Below, one piece after another: positions 55,221-64,000 of a DNA stretch of 64,000 bases; position 1 is the stretch's first letter; each line of letters opens with the position of its first letter. The translations under genes were made by a program, and so were the position numbers. This DNA is from Parvibaculum sp. (GTDB lineage: Bacteria; Pseudomonadota; Alphaproteobacteria; Parvibaculales; Parvibaculaceae): NCBI RefSeq assembly GCF_030651915.1, contig NZ_JAUSBV010000010.1, forward strand, positions 496,001-560,000, given 5' to 3'. The notes under the pieces are model-generated. The model was not told the origin of the DNA. It did not search any database and was given only the letters and a program-made list of their open reading frames with translations.

Positions 55221-57263
55221 TCACTCCGCCGCCTGGACGCGCGTGCCGGCGTGTTCCGCCGAGCAGCGCGCCATAACGGCGCTCGCGCGCGCGATCGGAT
55301 TCGTCAGGTAAAAGTCCTTCACCGGCGTCTCAAACGGCGCCGCATCGAGATCGCCAAGCGGAAGGTCGGGCAATGCGCCAGCGGCAACGACCGCGTCGAC
55401 TTCCGCAAAGTGGGGTGCATCAACCGTCATGGCGGCCCGCAACGTCGTCAGATTGTCATAAGGCAACGTGTGACCGAGAACGGCAGAAAGTGCGCGCAGG
55501 ATCGTCCAGTCCTCGCGCGCAGCGCCTGGCGGGAAAACCGAACGCCTGCCGAGCTGAACACGGCCCTCGGTATTGACCCAGGTTGCATTTTTTTCCGTGT
55601 AGGCCGCACCCGGCAGGATCACGTCGGCGCGGTGAGCGCCGGCATCGCCATGGGTGCCTTGATAGACGACGAAGGCAGAGCCGAGGCGGCTCATATCAAT
55701 CTCGTCCGCAGCGAGGAGATACACAAATTCGATCCCGCCGTCGGCGGCGCCGTCGAGAATGCCTGCGATGTCGCGTCCGCCGCGCGTCGGCACGAAGCCG
55801 AGATCGAGCCCGGCGACACGCGCCGCCGCGGTGTGGAGCACATTGAAACCGTTCCAGCCGTCGCGGACAGCGTTGACGGACTTGGCCAAGGCGATGGCCG
55901 TGGCAAGAACCGCGGCACCATCCTTCCGCGTCAACGCACCCTGCCCGACCACAATCATCGGATTGGAAGCATTCTTCAGAACGTCCGCAAACGCACCAAG
56001 GTCTTTCAGCGAGAGCGGGCCGGCGCCGAGATGGTCGTAGGCATATGAAAGATCGGAACGCGGACCGACGACCCCGACCCTCAGGCCACCCCTTCGGGCA
56101 CGCTTCAGGATGCGCGCGTTGAGAAGCGGCGCTTCCTTGCGCGGATCGGTTCCGATCAGCAGGATCGCATCGGCCTCTTCAATTCCGGCGATGGTGGTGT
56201 TGAAGAGATAAGACGCCCGTGCCGAGGCATCGAGCTTCGCGCCATCCTGACGGCAATCGATATTGGCAGAACCAAGCGCTGCATAAAGATCTTTCAACGC
56301 CTTCATGGATTCCGCACAGGCAAGATCGCCGGCGATCGCGGCGATGCGTTCGCCTTTCAATCCCTTCAGTCGCGCGGCGATTGCCGCAAAGGCCTCATCC
56401 CAGGTCGCCGACCGCAGACGGCCGTTTTCGCGGATATAGGGCGTATCGAGGCGTTGGCTCTTGAGCCCGTCCCAAACGAAACGCGTCTTGTCGGAAATCC
56501 ACTCTTCGTTCACGTCTTCGTTCAGACGCGGCAGGATGCGCATGACTTCGGCGCCGCGCGCATCAACGCGAATGTTGGAGCCTACTGCATCCATCGCATC
56601 TACGGATTCCGTCTTGCGCAGTTCCCAAGGCCGTGCCGTGTAGGCGAAGGGATGGAACGTCAGCGCGCCGACCGGGCAGAGATCGACGACATTCGCCGAC
56701 AGCTCCGAAGTGAGCGCGTGTTCGAGATAGGTCGTGATCTCCATGTCCTCGCCGCGGCCGATGGCACCGAGTTCCGGCACGCCGGCGACTTCCTGCGAGA
56801 AGCGGATGCAGCGCGTGCAATGGATGCAGCGGGTCATCACCGTCTTGACCAGCGGACCCATGTATTTGTCCTCGACGGCACGCTTGTTCTCCTGAAAGCG
56901 CGAGCCATCGACGCCATAGGCCATCGACTGGTCCTGAAGATCGCATTCGCCGCCCTGATCGCAAATCGGGCAGTCGAGCGGGTGGTTGATCAGCAGGAAT
57001 TCCATCACGCCTTCGCGGGCGCGCTTGACCTGTTCAGTCCTGGTGTGAACGATCATGCCATCGGCCGCCGGCATGGCACAGGAGGCCACCGGCTTCGGCG
57101 ATTTCTCGACTTCAACGAGGCACATGCGGCAATTGCCGGCAATCGACAGGCGCTCGTGGTAGCAGAACCGCGGAATCTCGGCGCCCGCTTCCTCGCAGGC
57201 CTGGAGCAGCGTGGCGCCGTTTTCGACCTCGACCTCAATGCCATCGACAATCAGTTTTGGCAT
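55221..57263 (-). CDS. nuoG: NADH-quinone oxidoreductase subunit G
   Basis: A 680-aa iron-sulfur subunit. The [2Fe-2S] site is [15 protein letters not shown] with a Cys further on; the His-ligated cluster is [18 protein letters not shown]; the next cluster is [16 protein letters not shown]. The rest is a molybdopterin-enzyme-like domain without cofactor. Start ATG 57263 gives [16 protein letters not shown]. Confidence 0.96.
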   Translation of the reverse strand: MPKLIVDGIEVEVENGATLLQACEEAGAEIPRFCYHERLSIAGNCRMCLVEVEKSPKPVASCAMPAADGMIVHTRTEQVKRAREGVMEFLLINHPLDCPICDQGGECDLQDQSMAYGVDGSRFQENKRAVEDKYMGPLVKTVMTRCIHCTRCIRFSQEVAGVPELGAIGRGEDMEITTYLEHALTSELSANVVDLCPVGALTFHPFAYTARPWELRKTESVDAMDAVGSNIRVDARGAEVMRILPRLNEDVNEEWISDKTRFVWDGLKSQRLDTPYIRENGRLRSATWDEAFAAIAARLKGLKGERIAAIAGDLACAESMKALKDLYAALGSANIDCRQDGAKLDASARASYLFNTTIAGIEEADAILLIGTDPRKEAPLLNARILKRARRGGLRVGVVGPRSDLSYAYDHLGAGPLSLKDLGAFADVLKNASNPMIVVGQGALTRKDGAAVLATAIALAKSVNAVRDGWNGFNVLHTAAARVAGLDLGFVPTRGGRDIAGILDGAADGGIEFVYLLAADEIDMSRLGSAFVVYQGTHGDAGAHRADVILPGAAYTEKNATWVNTEGRVQLGRRSVFPPGAAREDWTILRALSAVLGHTLPYDNLTTLRAAMTVDAPHFAEVDAVVAAGALPDLPLGDLDAAPFETPVKDFYLTNPIARASAVMARCSAEHAGTRVQAAE

Positions 57264-57267
57264 GCCC

Positions 57268-58553
<1,286 letters not shown>

Positions 58554-58554
<1 letters not shown>

Positions 58555-59171
58555 TACTCACCCCCACCCGAACGCGGCGCCGATGTCAGGCTGGTCAGAC
58601 CGCCCAAGGGCTCGGACGAATGCCGGGCGCTTTGTGGCCCGGGCTTCACGTCCTTGCCTGCGCGCAGGTCGGCCAGAATGCGCTCCAGCGCTGCCGCGTC
58701 GAGGTCTTCATAGAAGTCGGCATTGATCTGGACCATTGGCGCGTTGACGCAGGCACCGAGGCATTCAACCTCGAGCCAGGAGAGCTTGCCGTCGGCGCTG
58801 ACCTGCCCCTCGGGCCCGATCTGCTTGCGGCAGACTTCTTTCAGCTCGTCGGCGCCGCGCAGCCAGCAAGGGGTCGTACCGCAGAGCTGCACGTAATGCT
58901 CGCCGACCGGCGAGAGATTGAACATCGTGTAAAAGGTCGCGACTTCGAGCGCGCGGATGAAATCCATGCCAAGCATGTCGGCGATATAGCGAATGGCCGG
59001 TTCGGGCAGCCAGCCGCCATGCTGCTCCTGCGCCCGCCAGAACAGCGGGATGATGGCCGAAGCCTGCTTGCCTTCGGGATATTTGGAGATCTGCTTCTTC
59101 GCCCATTCGGCGTTCTCGGGCGTGAAGGCAAAGCTCGCCGGCTGGTTGGGATCAAGTCTACGAACGCTCAC
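58554..59171 (-). CDS. nuoE: NADH-quinone oxidoreductase subunit E
   Basis: A 205-aa [2Fe-2S] subunit of thioredoxin-like fold. Ligands lie in [12 protein letters not shown] and [12 protein letters not shown]-terminal extension of about 35 residues goes beyond the E. coli length, as is usual in this class. GTG 59171 overlaps the nuoD stop (GTGA), giving [16 protein letters not shown]; this is preferred to a far upstream start inside nuoD. Confidence 0.94.
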
Positions 59172-60346
59172 CGGTCCACCTCTCCGAACACGATATCGAT
59201 GGAGCCGAGGATGGCGGCGACGTCCGCCAGCATGTGGCCCTTGCACAGATGATCCATGGCCTGGAGATGGGCATAGCCCGGCGCGCGGATCTTGCACTTG
59301 TAGGGTTTGTTGCCACCGTCGGAAACCAGATAGACGCCGAATTCGCCTTTCGGCGCCTCGACCGCCACATAGACTTCGCCCGCAGGTACGCGGTAACCCT
59401 CGGTGTAAAGCTTGAAATGATGGATCAACGCTTCCATGGAGCGCTTCATGTCGGCGCGCGACGGCGGCACGACTTTGCCGTCTTCGGCATGAACGGGTCC
59501 ACCCGGCATCATTTCGATGCACTGCTTCATGATGCGCAGTGACTGTCGCATCTCTTCCATCCGGATTACGTAACGGTCGTAGCAGTCGCCATTCTTGCCG
59601 ACGGGGATGTCGAAATCGAGTTCGGAATAGACCTCGTAGGGCTGCGAGCGACGCAGGTCCCAAGCCATGCCGGAGCCGCGCACCATGACGCCAGAGAACC
59701 CCCAGGCGAGCGCGTCGTCCTGCGAGACGACGCCGATGTCGACATTGCGTTGCTTGAAGATGCGGTTGCCGGTCAGCAATTCTTCAAGGTCGTCGAGCGC
59801 TTGTTCGCACGGGTCACAGAAATTGTAGATGTCCTCGATGAGTTTCGGCGGCAAATCGCGATGCACGCCGCCGACGCGAAAATAGTTGGCGTGCAGGCGC
59901 GCGCCGGATGCGCGCTCGTAGAAGATCATCAGCTTTTCGCGCTGCTCGAAGCCCCAGAGCGGCGGCGTCAGCGCGCCGACGTCCAGCGCCTGCGTCGTCA
60001 CATTGAGCATGTGGGCGAGGATGCGGCCGATCTCGGAATAGAGCACGCGAATGAACTGGCCGCGGCGCGGGACTTCGAGACCCAGCAATTTCTCGGCAGC
60101 GAGCACAAAGGCGTGCTCCTGATTCATCGGCGCCACATAGTCGAGGCGATCAAAATAAGGCGTCGCCTGAAGGTAGGTCTTGTATTCGATCAGCTTCTCG
60201 GTGCCGCGATGCAGGAGGCCGATATGCGGGTCGACGCGCTCAACAACCTCGCCATCGAGCTCCAGCACGAGGCGCAGCACGCCATGCGCGGCCGGATGTT
60301 GCGGTCCGAAGTTCAGGTGGTAGTTGCGGAGTTCCTGTTCAGCCAT
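59168..60346 (-). CDS. nuoD: NADH-quinone oxidoreductase subunit D
   Basis: A 392-aa subunit related to the [NiFe] hydrogenase large subunit, which lines the quinone site. [20 protein letters not shown] is the diagnostic start, with [13 protein letters not shown] and [17 protein letters not shown] further on. It is separate from nuoC, three bases apart. Confidence 0.97.
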   Translation of the reverse strand: MAEQELRNYHLNFGPQHPAAHGVLRLVLELDGEVVERVDPHIGLLHRGTEKLIEYKTYLQATPYFDRLDYVAPMNQEHAFVLAAEKLLGLEVPRRGQFIRVLYSEIGRILAHMLNVTTQALDVGALTPPLWGFEQREKLMIFYERASGARLHANYFRVGGVHRDLPPKLIEDIYNFCDPCEQALDDLEELLTGNRIFKQRNVDIGVVSQDDALAWGFSGVMVRGSGMAWDLRRSQPYEVYSELDFDIPVGKNGDCYDRYVIRMEEMRQSLRIMKQCIEMMPGGPVHAEDGKVVPPSRADMKRSMEALIHHFKLYTEGYRVPAGEVYVAVEAPKGEFGVYLVSDGGNKPYKCKIRAPGYAHLQAMDHLCKGHMLADVAAILGSIDIVFGEVDR

Positions 60347-60349
60347 GAG

Positions 60350-61006
60350 CTAGTTCTCCGCCTTCTCGTCGCCCGGCAACAGATACTCGACGCCTTCCCA
60401 GGGGCTGGCGAAATCGAAACTGCGGAATTCCTGAACCAGCTTGACCGGCTCGTAGACGACGCGCTTTTCGTCGTCGTCGTATCGCACCTCGACATAACCC
60501 GTAAGTGGAAAGTCCTTGCGCAGGGGGTAGCCGTTGAAGCCGTAGTCGGTGAGGATACGGCGCAGATCCGGATGGTCGCTGAAGAGCACGCCGTACATGT
60601 CGAAAGTCTCGCGCTCGTACCAATTGGCCGCCGGATAGATGCCGACGACGCTCGGCACGGCCGTATCTACATCGGTCTCGACGACGACGCGTATGCGCTG
60701 GTTCTGGTGCATCGACAGCAGGTGATAGACGATATCGAAACGGCGCGCGCGCTGAGGATAGTCGACGGCGGTGATGTCGATCAGCGTCGCAAAATGACAG
60801 GCCGGATCGTCGCGCAGAAATTTCAGCACACGCGCAATCGATCGGGCCTGCGCCCGGATCGTCAGCTCGCCAAATTCTACGCTGTAGCCCAGCGTCGAAT
60901 CCTCGACGCCGCCGAGAATGTGCTCGCCCAGTTCTGTGAGACTTTCGTCCATCGATGCGGTCTCGAAACTCATGGGCAGGATTTCGCTTCCGGCAAGGAA
61001 GGTCAT
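60350..61006 (-). CDS. nuoC: NADH-quinone oxidoreductase subunit C
   Basis: A 218-aa hydrophilic subunit. The signature [20 protein letters not shown] and [19 protein letters not shown] are complete. The start is uncertain: ATGs at 61006, 60973 and 60952 are in frame, none with a strong ribosome binding site; the longest is given. Confidence 0.95.
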   Translation of the reverse strand: MTFLAGSEILPMSFETASMDESLTELGEHILGGVEDSTLGYSVEFGELTIRAQARSIARVLKFLRDDPACHFATLIDITAVDYPQRARRFDIVYHLLSMHQNQRIRVVVETDVDTAVPSVVGIYPAANWYERETFDMYGVLFSDHPDLRRILTDYGFNGYPLRKDFPLTGYVEVRYDDDEKRVVYEPVKLVQEFRSFDFASPWEGVEYLLPGDEKAEN

Positions 61007-61025
61007 TGCTGCCGCTCAGTGGAAC

Positions 61026-61586
61026 TCAACGGTCGAGCGTACCCGTCCGGCGAATTTTCTTTTGAAGGGCGAGGATGCCGTAGAGCAGTGCCTCAGCGGT
61101 TGGAGGGCATCCGGGCACATAGATGTCAACCGGGACAATCCGGTCGCAACCGCGCACCACGGAATAGGAGTAATGGTAGTAGCCGCCGCCATTCGCACAT
61201 GAGCCCATCGAGATCACATAGCGAGGCTCCGGCATCTGGTCGTAGACCTTGCGCAACGCGGGCGCCATCTTGTTGGTCAACGTCCCGGCGACGATCATCA
61301 CGTCGGACTGGCGCGGGCTCGCGCGCGGCGCGACACCGAATCGTTCCGCGTCGTAGCGCGGCATGGAGGTGTGCATCATCTCGACCGCACAACAGGCCAG
61401 ACCGAAGGTCATCCACATCAGCGAACCGGTGCGCGACCAGTTGATCAAGTCGTCGACCGTGGTCAGCACAAAACCCTTGTCGGCCAGCGCATCCGACGCG
61501 TGCTGGAAGAACGCATCATCCTGCCCGCTTCCCACAATCGCATCACCTGCCGGTGCGACCGCGCCGCCGGTTTGTATCACTCCCAT
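61026..61586 (-). CDS. nuoB: NADH-quinone oxidoreductase subunit B
   Basis: A 186-aa subunit carrying cluster N2, the last cluster before quinone. Ligands are in [20 protein letters not shown] and [14 protein letters not shown] 61586 overlaps the nuoA end by 10 bases. Confidence 0.96.
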   Translation of the reverse strand: MGVIQTGGAVAPAGDAIVGSGQDDAFFQHASDALADKGFVLTTVDDLINWSRTGSLMWMTFGLACCAVEMMHTSMPRYDAERFGVAPRASPRQSDVMIVAGTLTNKMAPALRKVYDQMPEPRYVISMGSCANGGGYYHYSYSVVRGCDRIVPVDIYVPGCPPTAEALLYGILALQKKIRRTGTLDR

Positions 61587-61942
61587 TCCAGGGCGCCCTT
61601 CTTCCACTCGTAGGTGAAGCCGATCGTCAGCACCGCGAGGAACACGATCATCGACCAGAAACCAAACAAACCGACATCACCCAGCGCAACTGCCCATGGG
61701 AACAGAAAGGCCACTTCAAGATCGAAGATTATGAAGAGAATAGCGACCAGATAGTACTTCACATCGAACTTCATTCGCGAATCGTCGAATGCATCGAATC
61801 CACATTCATAAGCGGCGAGCTTTTCGGGATCCGGTTTGCTCGGCGCGACAATGAACGGCGCGATGAGCAGCGCAAGACCGATCACGAGCGACAGCCCTAT
61901 AAATATCAATATGGGCAAGTACTCGAGAAGCAGGTCTTCCAT
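61577..61942 (-). CDS. nuoA: NADH-quinone oxidoreductase subunit A
   Basis: A 121-aa three-helix subunit and first gene of the complex I operon. [20 protein letters not shown] is the conserved loop; [15 protein letters not shown] is helix 2. ATG 61942 gives [16 protein letters not shown]. The 279-bp gap upstream to tRNA-Asp must hold the operon promoter; within it CTGCCCTTGCGC (62133-62144) pairs with 62153-62167 past a two-base bulge. Confidence 0.95.
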   Translation of the reverse strand: MEDLLLEYLPILIFIGLSLVIGLALLIAPFIVAPSKPDPEKLAAYECGFDAFDDSRMKFDVKYYLVAILFIIFDLEVAFLFPWAVALGDVGLFGFWSMIVFLAVLTIGFTYEWKKGALEWE

Positions 61943-62221
61943 CGAATTGTCCCCAACAAGAGACCGATACCTTTTGGACATCGGCCGGGCAGATTTTCAC
62001 GCTGCGCGGGCGCGCAGCAGGACGATTGGATCGTCCCTAATCGGCTGCCCAATTCGGCGCACAGTATATCTCTCGCATGCGCGAAATCAAAGGCCGGCTG
62101 ACGTTTTGTCGGAGCAAAAACCTTTGAACTTCCTGCCCTTGCGCCAGGTCATGCGCAAGGTGGGCAGCGCACGCATACTGGCGCGCGTGGCGATCGCATA
62201 CGCCCGATGAATTGGAAACGA

Positions 62222-62298
<77 letters not shown>

Positions 62299-62405
62299 AA
62301 CACGGCCAGAAAGACCGCCTGAAAGGTGGGCGGTTCGTAAGCCAAGGCCCCTTCCCTGTCAAGGCGCATCGACCCTTGCAGCGGTGCATGTGGCCATGAC
62401 TTGCC

Positions 62406-62481
62406 TGGTGGGCGGTGACGGGCTCGAACCGCCGACCCTCTCGGTGTAAACGAGATGCTCTACCAACTGAGCTAACCGCCC
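62406..62481 (-). tRNA. tRNA-Val (anticodon TAC)
   Basis: On the minus strand 76 nt including CCA (62408-62406). The acceptor GGGCGGT pairs with ACCGCCC; the D-arm has AGCTCAGTTGGTAGAGC; the anticodon is TAC (complement of 62446-62448); the T-arm contains GGTTCGAGCC. It lies 107 bases upstream of tRNA-Asp on the same strand, so the two may share a transcript. Confidence 0.96.
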
Positions 62482-62544
62482 CTGCCGACCAGCCGCAACG
62501 CTTGCCCAGGCAACGCCGCAACTCCTATCGAATGCCTGCCGGCA

Positions 62545-63933
62545 ATGCAATCGGACCATTGCAATGGCACCCCAAACACCCGATCTTGGGCCATCGCCCT
62601 TCGGCTCATCGACAGACCGGGTGCCCCGTTGACTCGTACCCTCGCCCCCGTCCTTTCGCTGCTGATGGCCACAGCCATCTTGCTGGTCGGCAATGGCCTT
62701 CTCGGTACGCTGATCCCGATTCGTGCGGGTTACGAGGGCTTCGCGACCATCACCGTCGGCGTCATTGGCAGCTTCTATTTCGCCGGATTTCTCGCGGGTT
62801 GCTTCGCAACGCCCCATATTGTGCGCCGCGCCGGGCATATCCGCAGCTTCGCGACATTCTGCGGTCTGGCCGCTGCGGCGCCGCTCATTCATGCGATGTC
62901 TTCCGATCCCGCCACATGGGCGCTGATGCGGGTCCTGACCGGCTTCTGCTTCGCCGGCCTCTACATGGTCATCGAGAGCTGGCTCAACGAACAGTCCACC
63001 AACGACACCAGAGGACGAATTTTCGCTGTCTACCTCGCGGTCAACCTCACGGCGCTCGCCGGCGGCCAATTGATGCTCAACGCTGCCGATTCAACCGGTT
63101 TCGTCCTTTTTGCCATCTGCTCGATCCTGACATCGCTGGCGCTCGTCCCTGTGGCGATGACGACCTCCGTCCAGCCGATGCCTATACAGAGCACGCAGAT
63201 CAATATCTGGAACCTCTACGCTCTTTCGCCCGTCGGACTGGTCGGGTCCTTTGTGGTCGGCCTGACCAATGCGCCGTTCTGGACCTTGGCGCCGCTCTTT
63301 GCGATGGAAAGCGGGCTCGGTGAAGGCGGGATTGCAGCCTTCATGCTTGCAGCGATCGCCGGCGGCGCAATCGCACAATGGCCAATCGGACGCATCTCGG
63401 ACCGCATGGACCGGCGGCGCGTCATCGTCGCGCTTTGCCTTGGTTCGGCGTTGGGCGAGGTAGCACTGGTTTTCGCGGGCGTCAGCGGAAGCGCGGTCGC
63501 TATGTTGCTGACCGGCGTTCTCTTCGGTGTCTTCGCACTGACACTCTATTCGGTCTGCGTGGCGCATATGAACGATCACGGGCAGAGCGAAAGCTTTGTC
63601 TCGATTTCGGGCGGGCTGCTGGTCGTCTATTCAGTGGGTGCCATCGTTGGCCCCACTGCAGCATCGCTGGGTGTCGGCAGTTTCGGCATTTCGTCGATTT
63701 TCGTGTTCCCCGCGCTTGTTCATCTCTTGTTCGCCGGTTACACGATCTACCGAATAATCTCGACGCCAGCACTCCCCGACGAGCAACGGGCCGATTTTGT
63801 CGCCGTCCCCTTCCCGCAGGCTCATCCGCTACCGACCGAACTCGACCCGCGCGCCGCCGAGGAGGGGCCCGCAACCGCCGATGGCGCCACGACAACCGAC
63901 CACCCCGCCAGCGGGCAAACCACCGGCCAATGA
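62545..63933 (+). CDS. MFS transporter (YcaD-like)
   Basis: A 462-aa major facilitator protein with 12 predicted helices, for example LAPVLSLLMATAILLVGNGL and IGSFYFAGFLAGCFATPHIV. The intracellular loop 8-9 motif GRISDRMDRRRVIVALCLG and the IESWLNEQSTNDTRGRIFA region resemble the YcaD group. The C-terminal ~45 residues are a hydrophilic Pro/Thr-rich tail. ATG 62545 is given, but the first helix starts only after residue 29, so TTG 62629 is possible. Substrate unknown. It diverges from the tRNA pair. Confidence 0.85.
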   Translation: MQSDHCNGTPNTRSWAIALRLIDRPGAPLTRTLAPVLSLLMATAILLVGNGLLGTLIPIRAGYEGFATITVGVIGSFYFAGFLAGCFATPHIVRRAGHIRSFATFCGLAAAAPLIHAMSSDPATWALMRVLTGFCFAGLYMVIESWLNEQSTNDTRGRIFAVYLAVNLTALAGGQLMLNAADSTGFVLFAICSILTSLALVPVAMTTSVQPMPIQSTQINIWNLYALSPVGLVGSFVVGLTNAPFWTLAPLFAMESGLGEGGIAAFMLAAIAGGAIAQWPIGRISDRMDRRRVIVALCLGSALGEVALVFAGVSGSAVAMLLTGVLFGVFALTLYSVCVAHMNDHGQSESFVSISGGLLVVYSVGAIVGPTAASLGVGSFGISSIFVFPALVHLLFAGYTIYRIISTPALPDEQRADFVAVPFPQAHPLPTELDPRAAEEGPATADGATTTDHPASGQTTGQ

Positions 63934-63935
63934 AA

Positions 63936-63969
63936 AAGGCCGGCACGCTTCCCTACGCGGCCGGCCCTT
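63936..63969 (+). terminator. Hairpin after the MFS gene
   Basis: GGCCGGC (63938-63944) and GCCGGCC (63960-63966) pair, with AA before and CTT after extending the stem past one base. CTTAAATT follows. It starts 5 bases past the stop codon, a likely terminator with a poor T-run. Confidence 0.55.
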
Positions 63970-64000
63970 AAATTCACCGTTTCTCCCGGCTAGCTGTTCA

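Overview
The window is about 64 kb of high-GC DNA from an alphaproteobacterium, most likely of the Rhizobiales/Parvibaculum kind. This placing rests on gene order and a few lineage marks, not on a database search. The marks are the run trpGDC-moaC-moeA-lexA-comEC-gltX-gltA, the lexA operator of GAAC-N7-GAAC type, lpxI between lpxA and lpxB, the short ProS, and a complete nuoA-N cluster followed by birA-rnj-mce-DUF1467.

Layout. 1-205: 3' end of trpE. 206-5946: accessory island that separates trpE from trpG. It holds a subtilisin-like autotransporter, an SDR oxidoreductase with a decayed acyl-CoA dehydrogenase fragment, a rhodanese gene bracketed by two copies of a long hairpin repeat, and a DUF1778/GNAT (TacAT-like) toxin-antitoxin pair. 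5947-16922 (+): trpG-trpD-trpC, a GNAT gene, moaC-moeA, lexA with its SOS box, gltX and gltA, with comEC on the minus strand. 16972-31996 (-): the envelope and translation block rpsB-tsf-pyrH-frr-uppS-cdsA-dxr-rseP-bamA-ompH-lpxD-fabZ-lpxA-lpxI-lpxB, transcribed right to left. 32236-35649 (-): dnaE. 35650-37838: small accessory segment with a newly read 45-codon membrane-protein gene, an 86-aa membrane protein, an SDR and a DCC-family protein. 37906-41384 (-): lolD, lolC/E, proS. 41451-44437: accessory segment with a three-gene minus-strand operon, two of whose products look secreted, and a plus-strand small RNA candidate. 44464-61942 (-): nuoA-N followed by birA, rnj, mce and a DUF1467 gene, probably one long transcription unit. 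62222-62481: tRNA-Asp and tRNA-Val. 62545-63933: an MFS transporter.

How the genes work together. Most of the window is housekeeping: tryptophan and molybdopterin synthesis, SOS control, citrate synthase, lipid A and outer-membrane assembly, isoprenoid and phospholipid precursors, ribosome function, replication, lipoprotein export and respiratory complex I. The novelty sits in the accessory pieces and intergenic signals. The best lead is the 45-aa single-helix membrane protein just upstream of dnaE. Its gene has a perfect LexA box (GAAC-N7-GAAC) between its promoter and ribosome binding site, the same operator type as lexA at 10867-10881. This suggests a small SOS-induced membrane effector comparable in kind to SidA of Caulobacter. 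Other leads are a textbook promoter-to-terminator small RNA at 44294-44436, two triple Pho-box sites sharing an identical 35-bp sequence (near trpC and across the dnaE stop codon), and the repeat-bounded island that splits the trp genes. No CRISPR array, rRNA gene or intact transposase was seen.
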